The notes beneath the pieces were generated by a model. It made no database searches, was not told the DNA's origin, and was given only the letters and a program-made list of their open reading frames with translations. A stretch of 64,000 nucleotides of DNA from Halocaridina rubra. Taxonomy: Eukaryota; Arthropoda; Malacostraca; Decapoda; Atyidae. The stretch covers positions 1 through 64,000 of the forward strand of contig JAXCGZ010002272.1 in the NCBI GenBank assembly GCA_037179515.1. Reading direction: 5' to 3'. A program made the translations under genes and the position numbers. Position 1 is the stretch's first letter. Each line of letters starts with the position of its first letter. Positions 44,367 to 55,165 of this stretch are shown one piece after another.

Positions 44367-45284
44367 ATGATTAATACTTGTGCAGAGAAATTAGTCAGTA
44401 AGGGTTCAGTAAATAGTGGGTCAAATAACTGGGAGTCTAAGGATAAGAACCATTTGTTACATAGAACAAATATTAACAAAAAGAATAGCCACAAGAAGGG
44501 TGAAGCTAGAGAAAGTTTAAAAGTATATTATACAAATAGCCGTAGTTTAGGTAACAAGATAGAAGAACTGAGAGCCATAGTATGTAGTGAGAGACCGGAT
44601 ATAATATGCATTAGTGAAAGTTGGATTAAATTAGAAAGCAAACACCTTAAAGCTGAGTACATAATTACAGGATATAAACTTTATAATGCTGATCGTAGTG
44701 CAGATAAAAGAGGGGGAGGGGTAATTATGTATATTAAAGATAGCCTCAGAAGCTGCATTAAGTCTGGAATTAAGACAAATCTAAATTCAGAAACCTTATG
44801 GGTTGAAATTAAAAATAATATAGAAAGTCTAGTTGTAGGAGTAGTCTACAGACCACCTGATCTAGATAATATAGAGTCGCAAGTTATATACGATGAAATT
44901 TCTAAAGTGAGCAGGTCAAATAGAGTTTGCATTGTAGGCGATTTTAATTTTAGACATATTAACTGGGAAACCATAACAGGTGATAGTAGCTCTAAGGAGT
45001 TTTTGGAAGTAGTAGAAGACAATTTCCTTTCTCAGCATGTACATGAAGCAACACGGGGGGTGAATACACTAGATTTAGTTCTTAGTAATAGAGAGAATAT
45101 GGTTACAAATTTAGAAGTTGGTGAAAAATTGGGCAACAGTGACCATGATTCCATTAGATTTAACATAATTTTCAAAGAAACTATAAAGGAAAATAAGAAT
45201 ATTGTTCCAAACTTTAGAGCAGGAGATTTTGAGGGCTTAAAAACTAAATTATCTAATGAGGTATGGGAAGGGATTTCTGGGGTA
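44367..45284 (+). pseudogene. LINE-E copy 1 ORF2, endonuclease part (interrupted)
   Basis: The likely start is the ATG at 44367 (MINTCAEKLVSKGSVN), in frame with the endonuclease. Motifs: VYYTNSRSLGNKIEEL, RPDIICISESWIKLES (catalytic Glu), VEIKNNIESLVVGVVYRPPD, NRVCIVGDFNFRHINWE, VNTLDLVLSNREN and LGNSDHDSIRF (Asp-His pair). The frame is open to the point where LINE-E copy 2 is inserted (45284) and resumes in the RT half at 49521, about 9-12 bases short. Without that insertion the gene would look intact. Confidence 0.85.
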
Positions 45285-45288
45285 CAGA

Positions 45289-45310
45289 TAAGAACATAAG
45301 AACATAAGAA
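45289..45310 (-). repeat. 8-bp 3' tail repeats of LINE-E copy 2
   Basis: On the minus strand: ttcttatg, ttcttatg, ttctta. The copy 1 tail (51813-51834) is the same. CR1 elements characteristically end in short 8-bp repeats rather than poly-A, which supports the family call. Confidence 0.85.
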
Positions 45311-45456
45311 TAGAGGACACTGCAACATGCCTACTGGCACACACGAGGCAGCTCCATTTTTGAATTGTATTTTCAGCATGTCTAACCTATTCTATTCTAC
45401 TCTACTTATTTATTCTGTTTTTCTTTTTATGATTTTTCTAATAAGCACTAACCTAT

Positions 45457-48400
45457 TCATACCCACCCTACCTCTGTCATATGTCTATCTAATCTACATT
45501 TGAAGGTGTCTAAGGTATTGGCATTTACTATCCTACTAGGAAGCTTGTTCCATGCATCAGCTACTCTATTACCAAACCAATTTTTACCAATTTCCCTTCT
45601 GAACCTAAATTTATCAAGCTTAAATCCATTATTACGAGTTCTGGTTTGATCATGAATTTTTAAAACTTTATTAATATCTCCCTTGTTAATCCCTTTAAAC
45701 CATTTATACACTTCAATCATATCCCCCCTAACTCTTCGCCTCTCTAGAGAATGTAGATTAAGTTTTTTTAATCTGTCCTCATATGGTAGATTTCTGATAT
45801 TGTGTATCATCTTGGTCATTCTTCGTTGCACTCTCTCCAAGGATTCAATTTCCATTCTATAATAGGGTGACCAGAATTGCACAGCATAATCTAAATGGGG
45901 CCTAACTAATGCAAGATAGAGCTGCAAAATAACTTTTTCCGTCCTATTGCTGACGCTTCTTGAGATAAATCCTAAAATTCTGTTTGCTTTATTTCTGACT
46001 GCTGTGCATTGCTCTCTTGGCTTAAGACTACTACTCACAAGAACTCCCAAATCCCTTTCACACTGAGAACTCATGATTTCATGGTTAATTAGCTTATAAC
46101 TAGTATTGTCTTTTACAGTACCCATTTTAACTACTTTACATTTTTCAACATTAAATTCCATTTGCCATTTGTCCGACCATTCAGATAATCTATTTAGATC
46201 TTCCTGTAAAGCATGAATGTCTTCTTTTCCATTTATAGTTCTACCTATTTTAGTGTCGTCTGCGAATTTACTTAGGTTACTACTGATATCCGAATCCAGA
46301 TCATTTAGATATACGATGAATAATAGAGGACCCAGTACCGAGCCTTGTGGTACCCCGCTTGTAACCGAGCCCCACTCTGATTTCTCTCCATTTATGCAAA
46401 CCCTCTGTTTTCTGTCTTTTAACCATTGTTTGATCCATCTGAGCACAGCTCCTCCTATACCATGAGCTTCCAGCTTTTTAACTAATCTTTTGTGAGGAAC
46501 TCTATCAAAAGCTTTGCTAAAATCTAGATATATTGTATCATATTCTTTGCCACAATCTACTGCCTCGTAAACTTCTGAATAAAAAGACAGTAAGTTTGTA
46601 AGGCACGAAAAACCCTTAAGAAACCCGTGTTGTGAAAGTTTTATCAGTCTGTGTAATTCTAGATGTGCCCTTATTTTATTTGCAATTATGGATTCTAGAA
46701 TCTTACCGACTGTTGACGTTAAACTTACCGGCCTATAATTATTCTTTTTAACACGTTCTCCTTTTTTAAATATTGGTACCACATCTGCCAATTTCCACTC
46801 CATGGGTACCGATCCTAATTTTATTGAATTATTAAATAATGCAGTTAGAGGACAACTAAGCTCTTCCTTGCATTCCTTTAATATTCTAGCATATATTCCA
46901 TCAGGTCCCGGAGATTTATGAGCCTTTAATTTATCTATTTCTTTTATTACCTCCTCTCTCGTAATATTTATTGAACTAAGTATATTATCGGGACTGTCTC
47001 TGTAAATGGATTCTACTTCCGGAATATTTTCCAAGTTTTCATTTGTAAATACAGATAAGAAATAATCATTTAAACATGTACACATCACTTTATCGTCATC
47101 TGTGATATGGCCATTGGCTACTTCAATTGGTCCGACTTTTTCCTTAAATTTTGTTTGATAATGTTGATAAAACCCTTTAGGATTTTCTTTAGCTTCTCCT
47201 GCTATTCGAACTTCGTATTTTCTTTTCGACTCTCTAACTATCTTTTTAACTTCCCTGTTTAACTGTATATATTGCTGCCTCACCTGCTCTTCACCTCTTT
47301 TTAGTTTCCTGTATATTCCTTTTTTAATACCTATAAGATTCTTTATTCTATTGTTCATCCATTTAGGGTCATTTTTTCTTGATCTGCAATGTTTCATGGG
47401 AATATAGTCTCTCTGACTATTCTTAAGAGTCATGACAAAATTGTTATATTCCTCATCCAAATTTATATTAACTGACGGGCTGCTGTTCTTTCCTGTGAGA
47501 GAATTTAATGTATTGATCTTATCTTGTGATAATCCTTGGCATGTGGTACCCAAATTTCGGGGAAATCCGCTACCTACGACCTGACCTGCTGGATTAACTA
47601 CCAACATCTTTACCCCAGAAATCCCTTCCCATACCTCATTAGATAATTTAGTTTTTAAGCCCTCAAAATCTCCTGCTCTAAAGTTTGGAACAATATTCTT
47701 ATTTTCCTTTATAGTTTCCTTGAAAATTATGTTAAATCTAATGGAATCATGGTCACTGTTGCCCAATTTTTCACCAACTTCTAAATTTGTAACCATATTC
47801 TCTCTATTACTAAGAACTAAATCTAGTGTATTCACCCCCCGTGTTGCTTCATGTACATGCTGAGAAAGGAAATTGTCTTCTACTACTTCCAAAAACTCCT
47901 TAGAGCTACTATCACCTGTTATGGTTTCCCAGTTAATATGTCTAAAATTAAAATCGCCTACAATGCAAACTCTATTTGACCTGCTCACTTTAGAAATTTC
48001 ATCGTATATAACTTGCGACTCTATATTATCTAGATCAGGTGGTCTGTAGACTACTCCTACAACTAGACTTTCTATATTATTTTTAATTTCAACCCATAAG
48101 GTTTCTGAATTTAGATTTGTCTTAATTCCAGACTTAATGCAGCTTCTGAGGCTATCTTTAATATACATAATTACCCCTCCCCCTCTTTTATCTGCACTAC
48201 GATCAGCATTATAAAGTTTATATCCTGTAATTATGTACTCAGCTTTAAGGTGTTTGCTTTCTAATTTAATCCAACTTTCACTAATGCATATTATATCCGG
48301 TCTCTCACTACATACTATGGCTCTCAGTTCTTCTATCTTGTTACCTAAACTACGGCTATTTGTATAATATACTTTTAAACTTTCTCTAGCTTCACCCTTC

Positions 48401-48480
48401 TTGTGGCTATTCTTTTTTGTTAATATTTGTTCTATGTAACAAATGGTTCTTATCCTTAGACTCCCAGTTATTTGACCCAC
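45457..48480 (-). CDS. LINE-E copy 2 ORF2: CR1 endonuclease and reverse transcriptase
   Basis: One uninterrupted frame of ~1000 codons. Endonuclease: [150 protein letters not shown] and KFADDTKIGR (catalytic, near 46260). A C-terminal CR1 domain follows (LALVRPHLDYAVQFWSPYYR to LDTFKCRLDRHMTEVGWV). Compared with copy 1 there is one extra A (six versus five) near 48412-48417, just inside the N-terminus, so the ATG used by copy 1 is out of frame. The frame given starts at a GTG at 48480 and its first 20-odd residues are not native. A homopolymer error or a real frameshift are equally possible. Otherwise no defect is seen. Confidence 0.88.
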   Translation of the reverse strand: MGQITGSLRIRTICYIEQILTKKNSHKKGEARESLKVYYTNSRSLGNKIEELRAIVCSERPDIICISESWIKLESKHLKAEYIITGYKLYNADRSADKRGGGVIMYIKDSLRSCIKSGIKTNLNSETLWVEIKNNIESLVVGVVYRPPDLDNIESQVIYDEISKVSRSNRVCIVGDFNFRHINWETITGDSSSKEFLEVVEDNFLSQHVHEATRGVNTLDLVLSNRENMVTNLEVGEKLGNSDHDSIRFNIIFKETIKENKNIVPNFRAGDFEGLKTKLSNEVWEGISGVKMLVVNPAGQVVGSGFPRNLGTTCQGLSQDKINTLNSLTGKNSSPSVNINLDEEYNNFVMTLKNSQRDYIPMKHCRSRKNDPKWMNNRIKNLIGIKKGIYRKLKRGEEQVRQQYIQLNREVKKIVRESKRKYEVRIAGEAKENPKGFYQHYQTKFKEKVGPIEVANGHITDDDKVMCTCLNDYFLSVFTNENLENIPEVESIYRDSPDNILSSINITREEVIKEIDKLKAHKSPGPDGIYARILKECKEELSCPLTALFNNSIKLGSVPMEWKLADVVPIFKKGERVKKNNYRPVSLTSTVGKILESIIANKIRAHLELHRLIKLSQHGFLKGFSCLTNLLSFYSEVYEAVDCGKEYDTIYLDFSKAFDRVPHKRLVKKLEAHGIGGAVLRWIKQWLKDRKQRVCINGEKSEWGSVTSGVPQGSVLGPLLFIVYLNDLDSDISSNLSKFADDTKIGRTINGKEDIHALQEDLNRLSEWSDKWQMEFNVEKCKVVKMGTVKDNTSYKLINHEIMSSQCERDLGVLVSSSLKPREQCTAVRNKANRILGFISRSVSNRTEKVILQLYLALVRPHLDYAVQFWSPYYRMEIESLERVQRRMTKMIHNIRNLPYEDRLKKLNLHSLERRRVRGDMIEVYKWFKGINKGDINKVLKIHDQTRTRNNGFKLDKFRFRREIGKNWFGNRVADAWNKLPSRIVNANTLDTFKCRLDRHMTEVGWV

Positions 48481-48543
48481 TATTTACTGAACCCTTACTG
48501 ACTAATTTTTCTGCACAAGTATTAATCATTTCATTATTTGTGT

Positions 48544-49437
48544 CTAACAAAACCCCCCTACCTCTCTGTCTATCATACCAGCCAATACCGAGACACCTGA
48601 ATTAGAAAGATGCACTCCATCCCTTGCATACATATGCTTACGACTAGTGAAGTGATCCCACCCGTCTATAAAACCTATATTATTCTCCCGACAGAAGACT
48701 TTCATCCTAGCATTTACTCCTATAGCTCGAGACCACCACTCTGAACTTTGGCTAAGCCTAGGGAGAATACCACACATCACAGGAACTGCACCCCTTTTCC
48801 TAATCTTATCCAGGGCTTGTCTATACAACCTAATCAGCTCTTCACTTCTACCATCCTGCACGTCATTTCCCCCAGCTATCAAACAAACAACATCTTTTTT
48901 CTCAATCCAGCTATTTATTGACTCACCCACCTTCTTCATACCTGCTCCAGGGAAAAAATATTTTCCTCTAACTCTATGCCTGAGTTTCCTGTCTACATAT
49001 CTGCATAGTGAATCCCCTACAATTACCAAAGAACGAGACTTATCCGGAGGATGGGTTACTCCGACCTTGGGAGACTTACCTAGGCTCTTGACCTGAGAGC
49101 TTTTCCCACTTCCATTTTTACGATCGCTAGTACACCTATCTGACTCTATGGTTCCTGAAGAATTGCTGCCGCCACTGTCACATTCATCTCTAAGTGACCT
49201 AAATGAATTAGCAACCTGTAGTCTAAAAGTATCATTTTTCTTAAGAACCATTTTCGTTGAACCTTTATTCACAACTTTCCAGTCGTCTTCATTATTCAAT
49301 CGACCCTTCCTGGTTAACACCTCTACTTTACCTCTCAGATCCCTGTTCTCCTCAGCTAAGGATCTGACCTCCTGCCTGACTGCGGCCAACTCATTTCTTA
49401 AATTAAAAATGAGTCTGCTTGCGTCAGACGAGGACAA
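48544..49437 (-). CDS. LINE-E copy 2 ORF1: coiled coil plus SGNH-type esterase
   Basis: It is almost identical to ORF1 of copy 1 (one difference noted, Lys to Arg at about residue 8) and has the same length. It has the same SGNH blocks (VIVGDSLCRYVD, IAGGNDVQDG, RDGVHLSNSG) and the same absence of an ATG before the coiled coil. As two copies share this, a non-AUG start or translation from a longer transcript is possible. ORF2 lies downstream. Confidence 0.85.
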   Translation of the reverse strand: MSSSDASRLIFNLRNELAAVRQEVRSLAEENRDLRGKVEVLTRKGRLNNEDDWKVVNKGSTKMVLKKNDTFRLQVANSFRSLRDECDSGGSNSSGTIESDRCTSDRKNGSGKSSQVKSLGKSPKVGVTHPPDKSRSLVIVGDSLCRYVDRKLRHRVRGKYFFPGAGMKKVGESINSWIEKKDVVCLIAGGNDVQDGRSEELIRLYRQALDKIRKRGAVPVMCGILPRLSQSSEWWSRAIGVNARMKVFCRENNIGFIDGWDHFTSRKHMYARDGVHLSNSGVSVLAGMIDREVGGFC

Positions 49438-49520
49438 ATCCCCAGCACAGCCACAAACAGCACCAACAACAACACAACTACCAACACCACTACCACTAAC
49501 ACCACCAGCACAAAGAACTG

Positions 49521-51666
49521 GGTAGTTAATCCAGCAGGTCAGGTCGCAGGTAGCGGATTACCCCGAAATTTGGGTACCACATGCCAAGGATTATCACAAG
49601 ATAAGATCAATACATTAAATTCTCTCACAGGAAAGAACAGCAGCCCGTCAGTTAATATAAATTTGGATGAGGAATATAACAATTTTGTCATGACTCTTAA
49701 GAATAGTCAGAGAGACTATATTCCCATGAAACATTGCAGATCAAGAAAAAATGACCCTAAATGGATGAACAATAGAATAAAGAATCTTATAGGTATTAAA
49801 AGAGGAATATACAGGAAACTAAAAAGAGGTGAAGAGCAGGTGAGGCAGCAATATATACAGTTAAACAGGGAAGTTAAAAAGATAGTTAGAGAGTCGAAAA
49901 GAAAATACGAAGTTCGAATAGCAGGAGAAGCTAAAGAAAATCCTAAAGGGTTTTATCAACATTATCAAACAAAATTTAAGGAAAAAGTCGGACCAATTGA
50001 AGTAGCCAATGGCCATATCACAGATGACGATAAAGTGATGTGTACATGTTTAAATGATTATTTCTTATCTGTATTTACAAATGAAAACTTGGAAAATATT
50101 CCGGAAGTAGAATCCATTTACAGAGACAGTCCCGATAATATACTTAGCTCAATAAATATTACGAGAGAGGAGGTAATAAAAGAAATAGATAAATTAAAGG
50201 CTCATAAATCTCCGGGACCTGATGGAATATATGCTAGAATATTAAAGGAATGCAAGGAAGAGCTTAGTTGTCCTCTAACTGCATTATTTAATAATTCAAT
50301 AAAATTAGGATCGGTACCCATGGAGTGGAAATTGGCAGATGTGGTACCAATATTTAAAAAAGGAGAACGTGTTAAAAAGAATAATTATAGGCCGGTAAGT
50401 TTAACGTCAACAGTGGGTAAGATTCTAGAATCCATAATTGCAAATAAAATAAGGGCACATCTAGAATTACACAGACTGATAAAACTTTCACAACACGGGT
50501 TTCTTAAGGGTTTTTCGTGCCTTACAAACTTACTGTCTTTTTATTCAGAAGTTTACGAGGCAGTAGATTGTGGCAAAGAATATGATACAATATATCTAGA
50601 TTTTAGCAAAGCTTTTGATAGAGTTCCTCACAAAAGATTAGTTAAAAAGCTGGAAGCTCATGGTATAGGAGGAGCTGTGCTCAGATGGATCAAACAATGG
50701 TTAAAAGACAGAAAACAGAGGGTTTGCATAAATGGAGAGAAATCAGAGTGGGGCTCGGTTACAAGCGGGGTACCACAAGGCTCGGTACTGGGTCCTCTAT
50801 TATTCATCGTATATCTAAATGATCTGGATTCGGATATCAGTAGTAACCTAAGTAAATTCGCAGACGACACTAAAATAGGTAGAACTATAAATGGAAAAGA
50901 AGACATTCATGCTTTACAGGAAGATCTAAATAGATTATCTGAATGGTCGGACAAATGGCAAATGGAATTTAATGTTGAAAAATGTAAAGTAGTTAAAATG
51001 GGTACTATAAAAGACAATACTAGTTATAAGCTAAATAACCATGAAATCATGAGTTCTCAGTGTGAAAGGGATTTGGGAGTTCTTGTGAGTAGTAGTCTTA
51101 AGCCAAGAGAGCAATGCACAGCAGTCAGAAATAAAGCAAACAGAATTTTAGGATTTATCTCAAGAAGCGTCAGCAATAGGACGGAAAAAGTTATTTTGCA
51201 GCTCTATCTTGCATTAGTTAGGCCCCATTTAGATTATGCTGTGCAATTCTGGTCACCCTATTATAGAATGGAAATTGAATCCTTGGAGAGAGTGCAACGA
51301 AGAATGACCAAGATGATACACAATATCAGAAATCTACCATATGAGGACAGATTAAAAAAACTTAATCTACATTCTCTAGAGAGGCGAAGAGTTAGGGGGG
51401 ATATGATTGAAGTGTATAAATGGTTTAAAGGGATTAACAAGGGAGATATTAATAAAGTTTTAAAAATTCATGATCAAACCAGAACTCGTAATAATGGATT
51501 TAAGCTTGATAAATTTAGGTTCAGAAGGGAAATTGGTAAAAATTGGTTTGGTAATAGAGTAGCTGATGCATGGAACAAGCTTCCTAGTAGGATAGTAAAT
51601 GCCAATACCTTAGACACCTTCAAATGTAGATTAGATAGACATATGACAGAGGTAGGGTGGGTATGA
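49521..51666 (+). pseudogene. LINE-E copy 1 ORF2, reverse transcriptase part
   Basis: Open for ~700 codons from the linker GTTCQGLSQDKINTLNSLTG to the stop at 51666. All RT blocks match copy 2, including [36 protein letters not shown] and KFADDTKIGR (50855-50885). Differences noted from copy 2 are few: Lys/Arg (IGIKRGIYRK), Ile/Val (MGTIKDN) and Asn/Ile (YKLNNHE). The gene is called a pseudogene only because its endonuclease half lies 4.2 kb upstream across the insertion. Confidence 0.85.
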
Positions 51667-51834
51667 ATAGGTTAGTGCTTATTAGAAAAATCATAAAAAG
51701 AAAAACAGAATAAATAAGTAGAGTAGAATAGAATAGGTTAGACATGCTGAAAATACAATTCAAAAATGGAGCTGCCTCGTGTGTGCCAGTAGGCATGTTG
51801 CAGTGTCCTCTATTCTTATGTTCTTATGTTCTTA
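49521..51834 (+). mobile_element. LINE-E copy 1, 3' part
   Basis: The second half of the plus-strand element, from 'ggtagttaatccagcagg' to the 8-bp tail. It follows the reverse LINE-E copy 2 and completes the palindrome: 45285-47600 and 49521-51834 are inverted repeats, as are 43375-45284 and 47610-49518. LINE-D copy 4 resumes right after it. Confidence 0.9.
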
Positions 51835-52107
51835 ATTCATTTAAATTGTTGGATGTAAACTAATAATTCACAACTGAATACTTATGCTCTCCGTTATCTT
51901 TACAGTTTTGCACAATCTCACATGCGGGCCAATTAGGAAAGTCCGATCACCAACATTAACAAGATTTCACCCCACCTCCTCACCAACAGGAAAGCCCATT
52001 CGCCCGCAAGAGCGAATACTACGTACACTCCAAAAAAATCTCACCCCACCTGCGGGCCACAAGGGAAGGTCCGCTCACCCTCAAGGGTAAACATCCAAGA
52101 ACAAACA
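51835..52107 (+). mobile_element. LINE-D copy 4, 3' part
   Basis: Continues the 3' UTR from 43374: 'aattcatttaaattgttggatg', the three ~65-bp units (about 51910-52090) and an A-rich end 'aacatccaagaacaaacaac'. The split falls at the same place as the uninterrupted sequence in copy 1 (18712). Confidence 0.82.
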
Positions 52108-52232
52108 ACAAACCGATTAAGAAATATGACAGCAAACCCAGACACAAAATATTGTTCCTTGCTAAAGTCACAAAATTATATTTTTAGGAGAATTAGCATG
52201 ATAAAATGCATGGTCAATTTATGAAAGATTGC

Positions 52233-52586
<354 letters not shown>

Positions 52587-53426
52587 TTCATTCATTCACT
52601 GTGTCACTGCATTAGGCTGTAGATGACATCCCTTGAAACTTGTTTGACTACACGTACGTCTGTCAGAAGCCCTGCTAATATACAGACCCTTTCATTAGTG
52701 ATCTTGCATGTCTCGCGGTAGCTCTTAGTAGCTCTGATAGCACACAGACGTGATTACAAGTCATTAATTACACTCATTATCCTTACCTTACTGGCTGTGA
52801 CTACTCTGTTTTTACCTGCCGGGTGGTTGCAGCTTCTGCATTGAGGTTGCTGTGAGCTGCGGGCAAGTGTTGTTGGTAGGTTAAGCCAGCAGCACAGAGG
52901 GGAGAACTCCGCCCCTGGTGAATTAACACCGTCCACTGTCCCCATACATCATAGTAACCGCCTTGTAGTTTCCAATCCTCTCACTTCCCAATCCTAAGCA
53001 CGAAAATCTGTTCCTACTACTATCTTACATTCGAATCTAGATTCAAATCAATTCTCTATAAGCTGCCTTCGTTTTCAATTGCACAGGTTTTTTTTTTTTT
53101 TACCTAAGTCTTTGATAAAACTACTTTTTTTTTTAATATAATAGTTCATTAATCTAGGTGTTAAATCTTGTGAATAATCTTGTTTGGGAACCAGTGGGTA
53201 ATTATTATCCTTTTTTTTTTGTCTCTAATTGCCTAATTATATAGATCATTAGCACTTGTAAAGATTCTCCACGCGGTCATTTTTTACCTGGAATATTCCA
53301 CTCGCTTTTACCAATAAACATATAACTCGATAAATTAAGCTATAATATTTGCTTTTTATTCTTTATATATTCGTGATCACTATCTATTGTGGCATTAAAA
53401 CTGTACCTTTTCTAAATGCATAAATA
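52587..53426. other. Spacer, possibly the leader of LINE-F
   Basis: No convincing ORF. Poly-T runs occur at 53088-53101, 53127-53135 and 53211-53220. A GC-richer stretch (52800-52950) contrasts with the AT-rich rest. It may include the 5' UTR of LINE-F, whose ORF1 starts at 53427, but there is no second copy to set the boundary. Confidence 0.35.
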
Positions 53427-53771
53427 ATGGGCCGAGCCCGGATTAAGGACCGAGATCCCTCTGGGGATCCTGCCAATCGTTGCAATGACATATTTTCATG
53501 TCTTGGCTTGAGTAATATAATTGTTTATAAGGTAATAAATGCCCAGTCTGGCTTTGTCCTTGTCCTTGCCGATGAGGACCTAGAGAAACTTAATACACCA
53601 GAAGTTATAGCCATCTTTAACCAGAATAAATTTTTTATCACTATGCCTCCCGAAATAAATGCCCAAAGAACAGTAGTCATCCTCGGTATTGATCAATACA
53701 TAACTTTACACAAAGATGATGAAATAAAAGCTGATATCGAAAAACATAACCAGGGCATTAGAGTTGAAGCG

Positions 53772-53810
<39 letters not shown>

Positions 53811-55150
53811 TAATAAATCTTTATTTCCATTTCAATACAATGGGTATTCGTCGGCCAGGGCAAGCCCCAACCCCCCACTGTGGTGTCCGACCACAGCAGT
53901 TCCTGCCAGTAAACAGCTTAAACTCTCGGTCTTGGACGGGAACCGATCTTTCGACCTCGTGAATGCGAAGCCAGCGCGTTACCACTGTACTAGCCAGCAG
54001 GCTAGATACGCTTCCAAAGCATAAGCATGGCCAAAACAGTCAGAAACCAGGGGCTCCTTCTTTTCAACATTAGAATAAATGAAAATAATATCGAGGAGGA
54101 AATCTATGTCCACATAAATACATGCATGAAATGCTATAGTTTCGATCACACTACTAAAGAGTGTAAAAAAGAAACTACTATCTGCTCAGAATGTGCCCAG
54201 GAAGGTCATAGATGGAACGAAAACAAGTGCACAAATAGAATAAAAAAATGCATTAATTGCTCGGGTGAGCACTCCACACTTGCAGCTGGGTGTCCTGAAA
54301 GGAAACAAAGGAAAAAAGGCAAACAGGCTGAAATTAGAAAAAACAAAGAAAACACCCAAACCTACATTTGCTGAAATGTTAGGGGCAGCCAAACCCCCTC
54401 CCTCCTCGGGCAGACAATTACAACATGAACTTAAATTCACTATCAATGCTGAAAAAATGACCACAGTGATAATTAGTGCAATGGTTTATGGCCAGATGAT
54501 GGATTCCATCAATCCTGGGTCATTTGAAGATAAAGTTAATGAAATCTATGAACTAAATGGTATACCAAGGATTAGTCTCCCTAAAAGTATACCCAATAAT
54601 CCTAAATTGACTGCAGCAAAAGAAACTGTAGCTGCAACTGTAGAAGAAGTGAGAGAAGAAGAAGAAGAAGAGAGAATGGAAGAAGAAATTGAACCAGAAG
54701 AAGAACAATCTTCTCAAACCAAGAAAAAACGTCCAACTCAGTCTCCATTGGGAGCAATCCCCAAAAGAACATCCAAAATGACAACAGAAAAGAAAAAGAT
54801 CTCAAAACAAAATGCAGATCAACAAAAGTACGAAGAGTCTACTATAAAGCAGAAAGAGAGGGTAAAGCTAAGAGAAGGCTTAAACTTTAAAATAATAGGA
54901 AAAAAACGATGACATCTTACCTTCTGATATAGAAATAGAAATTGTAAGAGATACACTTCTTAGAACTAACAACCTCAAATACATTTACTCCAATAGCAGC
55001 TACCAGCCTCATGAGGTCCATCTATTCTTAGAGCAAAATAAAATTGATCTGTCTGACATAAGAATCCAATATTTGGAAAGAAAACACTTTGATGCATTAG
55101 CCCAGGGGTTATATAAAAGAACATCATCCTCCTCAAGCATAAATACATAA
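53427..55150 (+). pseudogene. LINE-F ORF1: three CCHC zinc knuckles, acidic tail (broken by a SINE)
   Basis: Starts at ATG 53427 (MGRARIKDRDPSGDPANRCN). The N-terminal part has VIAIFNQNKFFITMPPEIN and RTVVILGIDQYITLHKDDEI, similar in layout to Jockey/I gag-like domains. The SINE splits the frame after IRVEA. Beyond it, knuckles CMKCYSFDHTTKEC, CSECAQEGHRWNENKC and CINCSGEHSTLAAGC lie at 54120-54295. A frameshift near 54360 leads to a frame (54265-54912) ending in a Glu-rich then Lys-rich region. A last shift near 54908 gives DILPSDIEIEIVRDTLLR and a stop at about 55150. The knuckles would bind element RNA. Confidence 0.75.
53771..54003 (-). mobile_element. tRNA-derived SINE with (ATT)n tail
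   Basis: On the minus strand the piece starts with 'gcctgctggctagtacagtgg', which has an A-box-like tggctagtacagtgg (53996-53982). About 40 bases on is a B-box-like ggttcccgtcc (53944-53934). These are the internal promoter boxes of RNA polymerase III. A ~110-bp unrelated body follows and ends in 'aataaagatttatta' and (ATT)n (53814-53771). The order and size (~230 bp) are typical of a SINE. It is not counted as a tRNA gene, because the acceptor stem does not close. No clear target-site duplication was seen. Confidence 0.72.
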
Positions 55151-55165
55151 CTTTTTATATTTAAT

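Larger units (their letters stand above)
43375..45284 (+). mobile_element. LINE-E copy 1, 5' part (CR1 element)
   Basis: This is the 5' half of a CR1 LINE inserted in LINE-D copy 4: a short GT-rich leader, ORF1, and the endonuclease part of ORF2. It is cut at 45284 ('tttctggggta') by LINE-E copy 2 in opposite orientation and resumes at 49521. It was inserted between 'aaaacagg' and 'aattcatt' with no obvious target duplication, as is common for CR1. It is nearly identical to copy 2, so both are recent. Confidence 0.9.
45285..49518 (-). mobile_element. LINE-E copy 2: full-length CR1 element in reverse
   Basis: The element runs from a GT-rich start (49518, 'gttctttgtgctgg' on the minus strand, the same first bases as copy 1) through ORF1 and ORF2 to a 3' end made of 'ttatgttc' 8-bp units (45310-45289 on the minus strand). 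An 8-bp 3' repeat is the hallmark of CR1. It lies inside copy 1 in opposite orientation. It is ~4.2 kb with both ORFs open; by sequence it is the most nearly intact element in the window. Confidence 0.9.

Noticed and set aside
45279..49526. 8-bp target-site duplication around LINE-E copy 2 ('ctggggta' and 'ctgggta')
   Set aside because: The match is inexact and the right flank also lacks bases found in the uninterrupted sequence, so a small target deletion is the simpler reading.
43375..51834. DNA transposon with long inverted terminal repeats
   Set aside because: The inverted arms are two halves of LINE-E coding sequence with CR1 tails; a nested insertion fits exactly.
52754..52945. 63-codon minus-strand frame in the GC-richer part of the spacer before LINE-F
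   Set aside because: It has Cys, Pro and Ser but no recognisable domain. It might be part of a repeat leader, but there is no support for a gene.
53830..54003. tRNA gene
   Set aside because: The A and B boxes are present but the acceptor stem does not close, and a body with an (ATT)n tail follows. A SINE explains it better.
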